DNA from: Algoriphagus halophilus | GTDB taxonomy: Bacteria > Bacteroidota > Bacteroidia > Cytophagales > Cyclobacteriaceae | DNA length: 64,000 bases | Assembly: GCF_900129785.1 (NCBI RefSeq) | Contig: NZ_FSRC01000002.1 | Coordinates: forward strand, 496,001-560,000 | Direction: 5' to 3' | In this document: positions 44,675-53,183 of the stretch, in pieces | Position numbering within the stretch: position 1 is the first letter of the stretch | Layout: every line of letters starts with the position of its first letter | Made by a program: the position numbers and the translations under genes | The notes under the pieces: generated by a model | What the model saw: only the letters and a program-made list of their open reading frames with translations | Databases searched by the model: none | What the model was told of the DNA's origin: nothing

Positions 44675-46360
44675 TTGAAGAAGTTTACTATTATCTTTCT
44701 ACTTTTTTTTAGCCAAACTGCATTTTGTCAGGAAGGTGCACAATGGAGAACGATCCCATCTCTCACCGATTGGGTTGAAGAAGTCAATAATTGGCCAGAC
44801 GAAATCTACAGGGAGAGAAATCTTAAAATCTTGATTGACCCTATAAAGGACAAGGATTACATTTCCTTTTCAGATAGCGTTGCCTATGAACCGGTTGATT
44901 CCTTCCCCAGGATGACTATAAACAAAAGGATCAATATCTGGGATATTCAGTTTATGGGTGATCCGTACTTGTTCAGTGGTTTATCATTGAAGAATTTACA
45001 TTTCAAAGAACGAGTAGATTTCTTTAGAATAAAAAATGGGAGACTATCCTTTAAAAATTGCGTCTTTGATAATGAACACCAAGTCCGTATCATCAACACG
45101 CTTTTTTATTTGGCTTATTATGATTGTGAATTCAAAGATGAATTTAGAAACAACAATCCTCAAGAGCCATTGGATATCCTCTTTTATAACTGTCGATTTC
45201 ATAAGTCATTTGAGCTTTCCAGTGACCAGGGTATCCCAAATGTTTATATCAAAAATTCAACTTTTGAAGAAATTGTTAGCTTCAATGAAACCAGTAAGTT
45301 TAACACTGTTAGCATTCACCAAAGCACCTTTAAATCTGATCTATTATTAAGTCGCCTTCAAATTGATAATACACTAGAAGTAATAGCTTCCACTATTTCA
45401 TTTATCAATCTGGATGGCAGCAAGCTTCCAACTGAAAACACCTATCTCCCATTCAGTCAAATTAGTCATAAAATTGGAGTTCAGTCCCTCACAGATCAGA
45501 CCTATTTTTTCGCAAACAAAGCTGAGGACTTTTCTTCCAAAACAAACTATGATCACGTAATAGCACAATATGCCAAACTGTTGGCGGTCTATAAATCAAG
45601 ATCGGAAATGGACAGCTATAATGATTGCTATGTAGAGATGAGAAATAAACAAACTGCTTATTCTCAATACCATTATAAAAAAGATAGGTCTTTTGAAAAC
45701 TGGCTGGTTTTTTCGCTCAATCGCTTTTTGAGTGTATTTAGTGATTATGGCACACGTCCATCCAAAGCAATTTTGATTTCTATTTATGTGATCCTAGGAT
45801 TTGCCCTCATCTACCTTTTCTTCCCCAATTCTTGGGATGCACATGGCAAAAACCGAATCTTGGATCGCTACCGCTTTTTCATTAAATACCTTCAGAGAAA
45901 TGCCGGAGTTCACGAGGTTTATCTCGAAGAAAGAAAACAAGACCTAATGGGGTATGAAGAATTCAAAATTCTGATTTCGAATTCGGGAAAATCAATACCG
46001 AGGTTCTTTTCTGCAACAGCTCTCCCTCTTTATCATTGGGCTGTTTCTGGCAAACGAATGACTGCTAAAATCCTAAGTAAATTCGACATTTTAAAAGGGA
46101 CTTGGGAAGATCTTCCTGGAAGCCAAAAAGCTTGGAAGTCATTTCTGCTGACCGGAACTTTTTTGTTAGCCTTGACTTATGATCTGTTGATTAAAGTACT
46201 GAATGCACTCATGCTCTCCATCAATACCTTTACTACACTAGGTTTTGGAGAGATTCCCATCAAGGGATTACCCAGATACCTCGCAATAATCCAGGGGTTT
46301 ATCGGCTGGTTTATGCTGACCATATTCTCTGTTTCATTGATAAGTCAATTATTGAATTGA
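44675..46360 (+). CDS. Exported repeat domain fused to a two-helix K+-channel-like pore
   Basis: 561 residues. TTG start with signal peptide M-K-K-F-T-I-I-F to F-C-Q-E (about residue 19); no ATG lies in-frame before residue 80. Residues 90-250 contain repeated short strands such as L-S-F-K-N-C-V-F, L-F-Y-N-C-R-F and V-Y-I-K-N-S-T-F-E-E, spaced about 20 apart, like pentapeptide or right-handed beta-helix coils. A helix lies near 365-383, a cytoplasmic-like insert to about 485, then helix 489-508, pore helix and filter T-T-L-G-F-G-E (520-526), and helix 536-559, the Ion_trans_2 pattern with F for Y and E for D in the potassium filter. It is probably a potassium or other cation channel with a periplasmic sensor. 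Confidence 0.75.
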   Translation: MKKFTIIFLLFFSQTAFCQEGAQWRTIPSLTDWVEEVNNWPDEIYRERNLKILIDPIKDKDYISFSDSVAYEPVDSFPRMTINKRINIWDIQFMGDPYLFSGLSLKNLHFKERVDFFRIKNGRLSFKNCVFDNEHQVRIINTLFYLAYYDCEFKDEFRNNNPQEPLDILFYNCRFHKSFELSSDQGIPNVYIKNSTFEEIVSFNETSKFNTVSIHQSTFKSDLLLSRLQIDNTLEVIASTISFINLDGSKLPTENTYLPFSQISHKIGVQSLTDQTYFFANKAEDFSSKTNYDHVIAQYAKLLAVYKSRSEMDSYNDCYVEMRNKQTAYSQYHYKKDRSFENWLVFSLNRFLSVFSDYGTRPSKAILISIYVILGFALIYLFFPNSWDAHGKNRILDRYRFFIKYLQRNAGVHEVYLEERKQDLMGYEEFKILISNSGKSIPRFFSATALPLYHWAVSGKRMTAKILSKFDILKGTWEDLPGSQKAWKSFLLTGTFLLALTYDLLIKVLNALMLSINTFTTLGFGEIPIKGLPRYLAIIQGFIGWFMLTIFSVSLISQLLN

Positions 46361-46471
46361 TATGAAATCGAGCATGTCGAATTCAGTAAATACTGTGATG
46401 ATCTCCTAGAGAGATTCCCCACCCAAATGGTGTCAGCCGGGCGGGCATGTGCCATAAAAAATTATAAACAC

Positions 46472-47197
46472 ATGAAAAGATTACTTATCACCCTCAAAGA
46501 AAAATGGCCGGAATACATCCTGGAAATTCTCGTTTTGATCATCGGCATCTTTAGTGCCTTTGAGCTAACAAACTATGGGGAAAACAAAAACCGGCGAAAA
46601 GCAGAACTTGAAATCCTGAAAGGTTGCAAGATAGAACTGATGACCGATCTGGCGGAAATTGATTTAAATATGGGTGAACTCAGAAAAAGCAAGGGCTCAT
46701 TAGACCTAATCCTGGAGGTATTGGAAAATGACGGCACTTACCATGATTCACTTGCATTCCATTTCAATTATTCAATTCTTCCGATGCATTTTGTTCATTC
46801 CACCAGCTCCTTTGAAACTGCAAAATCCAAGGGACTCGACATTATTTCCAATCAGGATATTCGGACTAAGCTGATTTCAATATATGATTCGCAATATGAT
46901 TTTTTCCTACAGGGTGAGGCAGAGGAATTAGCAGAGGTCCAGTATGGGATGAGGCATATCCTGAAGGGAAGGTTTGAAGAAGGTTGGAATTATCCAAATT
47001 CGGATAATACGTTTTCAGGCACCATGGTTCCTATAGACTTTGAATCCCTTAAAAGGGACCAGGAGTACCTTTATTTCATCAAAACCCAGAGAAACCGTAC
47101 CAGATCGTATATCGAGTTCTTTTATACAAATCTTAAGAAATCAGTGGTATCTATGATTCAAGATTTGGAGGAAGAAATCCAAAGACTTGAATCATGA
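46472..47197 (+). CDS. DUF6090-like single-pass membrane protein, K-W-P-E-Y-I-L-E subtype
   Basis: 241 residues from ATG 46472; the open frame upstream to 46427 adds 15 residues of unlikely sequence. N-terminus M-K-R-L-L-I-T-L-K-E-K-W-P-E-Y-I-L-E, one membrane helix (I-L-V-L-I-I-G-I-F-S-A-F-E-L), then N-Y-G-E-N and a helical domain. The shared box is T-S-S-F-E-T-A-K-S-K-G-L-D-I-I-S-N. Its stop overlaps the next ATG (ATGA). With its partner it forms a third subtype of the local family, placed directly after the channel gene. Confidence 0.75.
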   Translation: MKRLLITLKEKWPEYILEILVLIIGIFSAFELTNYGENKNRRKAELEILKGCKIELMTDLAEIDLNMGELRKSKGSLDLILEVLENDGTYHDSLAFHFNYSILPMHFVHSTSSFETAKSKGLDIISNQDIRTKLISIYDSQYDFFLQGEAEELAEVQYGMRHILKGRFEEGWNYPNSDNTFSGTMVPIDFESLKRDQEYLYFIKTQRNRTRSYIEFFYTNLKKSVVSMIQDLEEEIQRLES

Positions 47198-47910
47198 AAA
47201 GAATCTTTACCACACTCAAAGAAAAATGGCCGGAATATATTCTGGAGATACTGGTAATTACCATCGGTATTTTGGGTGCTTTTGCGCTGAATAACTGGAA
47301 TGAGCAGAAAAAAGATAATATCAGAAAAGCCCTACTTCTAAATGCCTTGACTCAAGAGTTCCAATCCAATCTCTCACAATTAAATGAAGTCATTTTCTAT
47401 GATGAATTGGTTTCCAAAAACTCTCTGAGATTATTGCTTTTAGAAGAAAAAGATATGGAGTTGATACCTGAAGATACCATGAGGTTTCTTCTTCAAAATT
47501 CCAGTTGGATTTGGACATTCGATTCTAGATCTGGGGCATTAAGATCTGGCATTTCCTCTGGTAATATTCATTTGATTCAAAATGACAGTTTGGTAAACTT
47601 ATTATTCAGCTGGCAAGATATAGTAAGTGATGCCAATGAAAATGAGTCATGGAGTTTAGATCACCGAATGAACAAAGACTTTGTGATTGAAAAGTATGTT
47701 CCAAAAGTGACCTATAGAAGTTTCAAAAACAAGGAAATGGGGGCAAGCAAGCATCCTGCAAACTATAAAAAACTGATTTTAGACCCTGAATTCGAAACAT
47801 ATATATCAGAACGATATAGTCATATGAACGATGCCCTAAAGGAATTACATCAGGTAAAAGCGTTAAACATTCTTATTTTGCAACTCATTGAAAACGAGTT
47901 AAAAAACTAA
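47194..47910 (+). CDS. DUF6090-like single-pass membrane protein, K-W-P-E-Y-I-L-E subtype
   Basis: 238 residues. The first ~20 residues nearly repeat those of the upstream gene (T-L-K-E-K-W-P-E-Y-I-L-E-I-L) and the DNA is also close there. The helix exit reads F-A-L-N-N-W-N-E-Q, the motif of the standard DUF6090 cassette, which ties this subtype to the family. The box S-G-I-S-S-G-N-I-H-L-I-Q-N lies near 120. The remainder is helical, with no catalytic motif. Overlaps the preceding gene by 4 bases. Confidence 0.78.
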   Translation: MKRIFTTLKEKWPEYILEILVITIGILGAFALNNWNEQKKDNIRKALLLNALTQEFQSNLSQLNEVIFYDELVSKNSLRLLLLEEKDMELIPEDTMRFLLQNSSWIWTFDSRSGALRSGISSGNIHLIQNDSLVNLLFSWQDIVSDANENESWSLDHRMNKDFVIEKYVPKVTYRSFKNKEMGASKHPANYKKLILDPEFETYISERYSHMNDALKELHQVKALNILILQLIENELKN

Positions 47911-47917
47911 CTTAAAA

Positions 47918-48057
47918 ATGATCTCAATTTTTAGAAAAATCCGAGACAAACTCCTGAAGACCAACTTCTCACTACATATTTAGTAAATGCTGTATGGGAA
48001 ATATTTTTGGTTGTTATAGAAACTATGTTAGCGCTTCAAGTCAACAAATGGGTATAG
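47918..48057 (+). pseudogene. Decayed DUF6090 cassette
   Basis: ATG 47918 opens M-I-S-I-F-R-K-I-R-D-K-L-L-K-T-N-F. A frameshift near 47975 moves the match to another frame reading Y-L-V-N-A-V-W-E-I-F-L-V-V-I-E-T-M-L-A-L-Q-V-N-K-W, then TAG at 48055. This is a full DUF6090 N-terminal cassette with a frameshift, several damaging changes in the helix and no C-terminal domain. It lies 7 bases after the preceding paralogue. Confidence 0.8.
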
Positions 48058-48220
48058 AAAACCAATCAAAGAAATAACCGTTTAGGAAACCCCAAAAAGT
48101 CAAAAATAAGTTTCGACTCGGGTTAGAATCTATTTTACCTGCACAGATCAACAAAATCGGATTGACATAAACCTTCTTCGTCATTCCGGGTTGAGCGAAA
48201 CGAAATTCAGAAACCTCATT

Positions 48221-51200
48221 TTAGTTCTTTATCTCAATAATTCTTCCTGGTGTCCATGGAGCTTGATTTGCGTCGAGCTCTGCATTGATGGCCGGTACAT
48301 CAACCTCTACCAGTTGCTTCAGACTTGCAATGACTGGATTCAAATAGTTCTCTGCAATTCGTTTAACCTCTTTAGAAGTAGTGGTGGGATCCGTTAAACT
48401 GGTAGATCCAGAATATATTGCCGTATTCACCCGACTACTTAGCGATGGCGCCTGATCGATTTCTAGCTCTCTTTTGATTGGATCCCCAAACATGGTCAGT
48501 TCAATCTCATCCAATACATTTTCCATGGCATCAATTTTTTCATCCAAAGAGGTGCTTTTCACTACTCTTGCAGCTGCCTGGTAATATTTCAATGCTTCAC
48601 GCAACTGATTATAAGAATTTCTCGCACCATTTGCTGATTTGGAAAGCTCCATCAGTTCCTGATGAAATGCGAGCATCGCTGCAGGATCTGCGATTGGGAC
48701 AATTTGATTATCCAATGTTTTTACCTCGAAGGGTACCGCTTCCGTGAGTGGGGTTATTTCCCCATTGATACTTTTTGCCAGCTCAACAGTATAGGTTCCA
48801 GGCAGTACCATAATTCCTGATGGGAGATCTTTCATGGGATCTGCGAGACTGGTATTTACTTGATCGATGGCAGGATATTTTAAATCCCAGAATACTCGAT
48901 TAATACCTTCTGTTGCACCTCTTCTAATCTCGTTAACTACTTCACCATTCACATCTTTAATGGTAAAAATCAGGAAGGGCTTTTCTTCCTCTTTCTCAGC
49001 CATTAGCTGCTCATAGCTTGGATAATAAACGGTCTCACCAGCTTTCCTTTTCTCATCCTCACTTTTTTTTCGTTCACTTTCTAGCGTAGGGTATTTTTCC
49101 TTTAGAAAATAGGTAAAGGCGGCTCCAAATGGAGGGTTTTCACCCAAGTAGTACGTCTCCCCTTGAAATCCTTTTGGGCCTAACCAAGAGATGGTTTTAC
49201 TTGCAGCGATGGGACTATAAGGTTCATATTGTAAAGCCTCTGAAACAGGGAAAATATGTGCTTCTTTCTCTAAAAGTTCCTTGGACAACTCACGAAGTGC
49301 CGAGTAATCGTCGAGAATATAAAATCCCCTTCCGAATGTACCCAATACCAGGTCCTTTTCTCTATCCTGAATGTTGATATCTCTAACAGCGATGGTGGGT
49401 AGTCCTTTTGACAGTTTTTGCCAATATTGACCTCCATCGAGCGAAGTATAACACCCAAACTCAGTACCAACAAATAATAAGTTTGCAGCTACAGGGTCTT
49501 CTGCAATAGCATAAACGGATCCTTTTTCGGGCAGATTTGCTTTAATGCTTGTCCAGCTTTTTCCCATATCCGTACTTTTCAAAATATAGGGTTTAAAATC
49601 ACCTTGTTTGTGATTATTAAATGCCGCATATACGGTATTCTTATCATGGGCAGAAGCAATGATTTCATTCACATAGGTCATGTCAGGTACGCCTGGAAAT
49701 GAACTGTAACGCGTCCAGCTTTCTCCTCCATTTGCAGACACGTGGATCAATCCATCGTCGGTGCCAGCGTAAAGCAGATTCTCATCAATGGGAGATTCTG
49801 CAATGGCCACAATGCTACCAAAAGGCGTAGTAGATTGATTTTTTGCTACCGCGTCCATAGGCCAAACCTTACCCATTACTTCTAGCTTGTTTCGATCTAT
49901 ACCTCTGGTCAGATCGCCACTCACTTCACGCCAGCTTTCGCCCATATCATCACTTCGATGAACTCGATCAGAAGCATAATACAAGCGTTTGTGATCGTGA
50001 CTGCTCACCAGCAAAGGTGAATCCCAATTCCAATTGTAGGAGTAATCTCCCTCCAAAGGTTGAGGTACTATGTTTTTGGTCTGGCCTGTTTTCCTATCAA
50101 ATCTCGCCAGGTTACCATACTGAGATTGACTGTAAATAATATCTGGGTTTTCGGGATCCACATGTGGTTCAAAACCATCACCCAGTGTTGTCACGAACCA
50201 GTCGCGATTACTAATTCCGGTAGTCTCTGTTGTTTGTGAGGGACCTCCGAAGCTGAAATTATCTTGGGTGCCTCCATAAACATAGTAGAAGGGATAGTCA
50301 GTGCTCACTCCGAGCTTATAAAACTGTGTCACAGGAAGATTTGGGAAGAAACGCCAAGTTTTTCCACGGTCCCAAGACTCATAAACTCCCCCATCATTTC
50401 CATTGAGCAAATAATTGGGATTATTGGGGTCAATCCACAAGGCATGATTATCAATGTGTTTGTTTTTCTCCCCAACTTCCTTGAATGTCTTCCCACCATC
50501 TTCAGAAACAGCCGCATAGGTATTCATCACATAGACCAGGTCGACATCCACTGGATCAGCGATTACCTCTTGGTAATAGTTTCCGCTGGATGAATAGTCA
50601 CTTTGGCGCACCCAGGATTCTCCAAGATCAGTGGATTTGTAAAATCCTCCTTTATCCTCTTGCGCTTCTACCACCGCGTAAATTACGTCTGGATTGGCTG
50701 GTGAAATATCTAGTCCTATTCGCCCTAAATCACCACTCGGAAGTCCTTTGACAATCTTGCGGAAATTCTCCCCTCCGTCTGTGGACTTGTAAACAGAGGA
50801 TTCTGGCCCTCCACTGATGTAGGTAAACACATGGCGTCTTCGTTGATGTGCTACGGCATAAATCACATTAGGATTTCTAGGGTCGAGATGCACCTCATGA
50901 ATGCCTGTATGCTCACTAATATCCAGAATCTTTGTCCAGTTATCACCTCCATCTGTCGTTTTGTACAATCCACGATCACCTCCGGCACTCCAAAGAGGGC
51001 CAGTAGCCGCCACATATACTACATCCGAGTTTCTCGGATCAATAGCAATCATCCCAATATGCTCTGATGCCTTGAGTCCTTTATGCTCCCAGCTTTTTCC
51101 TCCATCCATACTTTTATAGATCCCATCCCCATAAGCTACACTTCGCTGGTTATTGTTTTCTCCTGTTCCAACCCAGATGACGTTATGGTTATTGGGGTCC

Positions 51201-51514
51201 ATCTCTACCACACCAATCGAGTAAGATCCCTCAGAGTCGAATACCGGCTCAAAGTTGAGTCCCTTGTTGGTAGTTTTCCAAACCCCTCCAGCGGCAACAC
51301 CCACATAGAATTCACTTGGATTGTCTGGATTTACAGCAAAATCTGCGATCCTACCCGAAGTAAATGCAGGCCCAATGGATCGGAAGGAAAGGCTATTCCA
51401 ATTGGTTTTATAAATGGCAGGTTTATCATCTTCCTTTTTTTGAGCTACTGCGAAAAAAGCAGAACCGGTAAGTAGTAGAAGCAACAGCGAAAAAGCGATG
51501 GTTTTTTGTAGCAT
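48221..51514 (-). CDS. Large exported BNR/VPS10-type propeller protein
   Basis: 1097 residues with a signal peptide (cleavage near F-A-V-A-Q). From about 45 to 740 run at least ten BNR/Asp-box motifs of the type S-x-D-G-G-x-x-W (for example M-D-G-G-K-S-W, T-D-G-G-D-N-W, T-D-M-G-K-S-W), spaced as in sortilin/VPS10-like ten-bladed propellers. A helical and beta-sandwich C-terminal part follows, with E-I-R-R-G-A-T-E-G-I-N-R-V-F-W-D-L near 885 as seen in other members of this Bacteroidota family. No sialidase catalytic arginine set is evident, so hydrolase activity is not supported. Probably cell surface or periplasm. Faces the DUF6090 block convergently. Confidence 0.85.
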   Translation of the reverse strand: MLQKTIAFSLLLLLLTGSAFFAVAQKKEDDKPAIYKTNWNSLSFRSIGPAFTSGRIADFAVNPDNPSEFYVGVAAGGVWKTTNKGLNFEPVFDSEGSYSIGVVEMDPNNHNVIWVGTGENNNQRSVAYGDGIYKSMDGGKSWEHKGLKASEHIGMIAIDPRNSDVVYVAATGPLWSAGGDRGLYKTTDGGDNWTKILDISEHTGIHEVHLDPRNPNVIYAVAHQRRRHVFTYISGGPESSVYKSTDGGENFRKIVKGLPSGDLGRIGLDISPANPDVIYAVVEAQEDKGGFYKSTDLGESWVRQSDYSSSGNYYQEVIADPVDVDLVYVMNTYAAVSEDGGKTFKEVGEKNKHIDNHALWIDPNNPNYLLNGNDGGVYESWDRGKTWRFFPNLPVTQFYKLGVSTDYPFYYVYGGTQDNFSFGGPSQTTETTGISNRDWFVTTLGDGFEPHVDPENPDIIYSQSQYGNLARFDRKTGQTKNIVPQPLEGDYSYNWNWDSPLLVSSHDHKRLYYASDRVHRSDDMGESWREVSGDLTRGIDRNKLEVMGKVWPMDAVAKNQSTTPFGSIVAIAESPIDENLLYAGTDDGLIHVSANGGESWTRYSSFPGVPDMTYVNEIIASAHDKNTVYAAFNNHKQGDFKPYILKSTDMGKSWTSIKANLPEKGSVYAIAEDPVAANLLFVGTEFGCYTSLDGGQYWQKLSKGLPTIAVRDINIQDREKDLVLGTFGRGFYILDDYSALRELSKELLEKEAHIFPVSEALQYEPYSPIAASKTISWLGPKGFQGETYYLGENPPFGAAFTYFLKEKYPTLESERKKSEDEKRKAGETVYYPSYEQLMAEKEEEKPFLIFTIKDVNGEVVNEIRRGATEGINRVFWDLKYPAIDQVNTSLADPMKDLPSGIMVLPGTYTVELAKSINGEITPLTEAVPFEVKTLDNQIVPIADPAAMLAFHQELMELSKSANGARNSYNQLREALKYYQAAARVVKSTSLDEKIDAMENVLDEIELTMFGDPIKRELEIDQAPSLSSRVNTAIYSGSTSLTDPTTTSKEVKRIAENYLNPVIASLKQLVEVDVPAINAELDANQAPWTPGRIIEIKN

Positions 51515-51769
51515 AAGAAGTTACTTAGGTCAGTAGTATAGAGGAAGTTATAAAAATTCTTAGAAAATAGCAGGTTTCTCTACCCAAAAGGCCATCTTGA
51601 ACCAAATCAAGTTCCAATCAATAGGGAGGGGACATTTCATGTTTGATACTCACAGATCCTCCTAGTGCCTAGGCATTTCCCTGTTTTTTGCCATTCGATA
51701 ATCTGAAGGATAAAAAAACAAATGCTAGAAATGCTTAACTTCAACAAAAGCGAAACTCACCCTAATTGA

Positions 51770-52495
51770 ATGATCTCATTTTTTAGAAAAATCCGCCAAG
51801 AACTTCTAAAAGCAAATACCTTTACTCGGTACCTAGCCTACGCCTTGGGAGAAATACTTCTAGTTGTGATCGGGATATTAATTGCGCTTCAGGTAAATAA
51901 CTGGAATGAAAACAGGAAAGTAGATGCCGCCCAATTTAATCTATTGTCAAATTTCATGGTGGATCTGATGGCCGATTCGGTACTGCTCAAGGATTATGAA
52001 TCTGATTTATCAGCTGTGATGCAAACCCACAAGCAACTCTTTATGTCAGGAAAAGGAATTCTTTCATATTCTGAAATCGAAAATCCACAATTAATCAGAG
52101 GTTCAATTAGGTACCATTCTATTACCCTAAGCAATCATCCAAACATAGGCACCCAAGTAATGGATGATGAAATCATAAATGAAATTCTTGACTACTATCA
52201 ATTCCTAGCAAGAGTTGACAACTCTTATTTACAATATGACAATGTGGTCAAAGAAACAGTCAGGCCTTATTTAGCAAAAAACTTGGCATTAAACCCTGAT
52301 TATCTTTTTGACAATGAGAAAGAAGAAAAATCTCCATTGGATCTAGATCAATTCGCTAAAGTAATTTTACAGGATGATTTTGGACAGGTTCTTTTTGAGG
52401 CAAATCTTAAAGCTGCAGAAACAATGGAGTTCTTTGAAGAACTGGAAAGTAGAAATTTTGCACTCCGTAATTTGATCAAAAAGAAGGTGTCTTGA
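51770..52495 (+). CDS. DUF6090 family single-pass membrane protein, separate copy
   Basis: 241 residues. The cassette is diverged (R-Q-E-L-L-K-A-N-T-F-T-R-Y-L-A-Y-A-L-G-E) but keeps I-L-L-V-V-I-G-I-L-I-A-L-Q-V-N-N-W-N-E. The C-terminal domain lacks the S-S-G-x-L-x-L-I box seen in the other copies; V-M-D-D-E-I-I-N-E-I-L-D-Y-Y stands there instead. It is separated from the main block by the BNR gene on the opposite strand and has a 255-base divergent upstream region. Function unknown. Confidence 0.82.
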   Translation: MISFFRKIRQELLKANTFTRYLAYALGEILLVVIGILIALQVNNWNENRKVDAAQFNLLSNFMVDLMADSVLLKDYESDLSAVMQTHKQLFMSGKGILSYSEIENPQLIRGSIRYHSITLSNHPNIGTQVMDDEIINEILDYYQFLARVDNSYLQYDNVVKETVRPYLAKNLALNPDYLFDNEKEEKSPLDLDQFAKVILQDDFGQVLFEANLKAAETMEFFEELESRNFALRNLIKKKVS

Positions 52496-52552
52496 ATAGA
52501 ATTCTACTTTGATTCAAAGAAAAAGGTCTCCTGAATTAGAAAGTAAATAAAT

Positions 52553-53083
52553 ATGAAAAAGCAATTCCCAATTTATTTATTTATACGAGCTCAGCTATTT
52601 TGGATATTGTTGGCTTTTGCTAGATGCCAGACCAAACCGAATGACCTTCAGCCTTTGACTCGGTTCAATCATGTTTACTTGAGCGTTGCTGATATGGATC
52701 GGAGTATTGCATTCTATACCAATGCATTCGATTTGGAAGTAGCAAAGCATGTCAAAAAACTAAAAAGGACAAACCTTGATGGGGTTTCTACAGAGTCTGA
52801 CATCAATTTGGCCTTTTTCAGATTTCCTGGGCAAGGTTTTGTATTAGAAGTTGGCGAAAACCCTGAATTTAAACCTGAAAACAGTTCGGCAAATTATCTC
52901 CATGTATGCGTCGAAGTGAAAGATATAGAAACAGCAGGAAAGCGTGTGGAAGAAGCAGGTGGAATACTTTCACGACCTTTATCTTTGGTTGAAATAGAGG
53001 GCGTGACAGCCAAAACCATGTTTTTCACAGGACCTGACGGAGAGACCATAGAGCTACTCCAACTTATCTCCGGAGGAATTTAA
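52553..53083 (+). CDS. VOC (glyoxalase/dioxygenase fold) family protein with N-terminal lipobox-like segment
   Basis: 176 residues. After a hydrophobic N-terminus ending F-A-R-C-Q (a possible, somewhat atypical SPII site) comes one vicinal-oxygen-chelate domain: F-N-H-V-Y-L-S-V-A-D-M-D-R-S-I-A-F-Y near 38-55, H-V-C-V-E-V-K-D near 117-124, and F-T-G-P-D-G-E-T-I-E-L-L near the end. The His at the first motif, His117 and Glu near the end can form the VOC metal site. The enzyme class is not determined. It follows the DUF6090 gene by 57 bases and converges on the BNR gene. Confidence 0.83.
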   Translation: MKKQFPIYLFIRAQLFWILLAFARCQTKPNDLQPLTRFNHVYLSVADMDRSIAFYTNAFDLEVAKHVKKLKRTNLDGVSTESDINLAFFRFPGQGFVLEVGENPEFKPENSSANYLHVCVEVKDIETAGKRVEEAGGILSRPLSLVEIEGVTAKTMFFTGPDGETIELLQLISGGI

Positions 53084-53157
53084 CTCCTTAAAAACCTATT
53101 AAGCACTAGCCTAAAACTGTTAGAATATAAATAGTACTCTTCATTAAAATGCTAGAT

Positions 53158-53180
53158 GGGCAGAACAAAACTTTCCGCCC
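53158..53180. terminator. Possible hairpin between convergent VOC and BNR genes
   Basis: GGGCAGAA and TTCCGCCC can pair (8 bp, one A-C mismatch) around a 7-base loop in the 100-base gap between the two convergent genes. No long T run follows in either direction. Confidence 0.35.
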
Positions 53181-53183
53181 AAA

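Noticed and set aside
48058..48220. Search for a longer DUF6090 pseudogene body after the decayed cassette
   Set aside because: No frame resembles the periplasmic domain after TAG 48055; the stretch appears non-coding.
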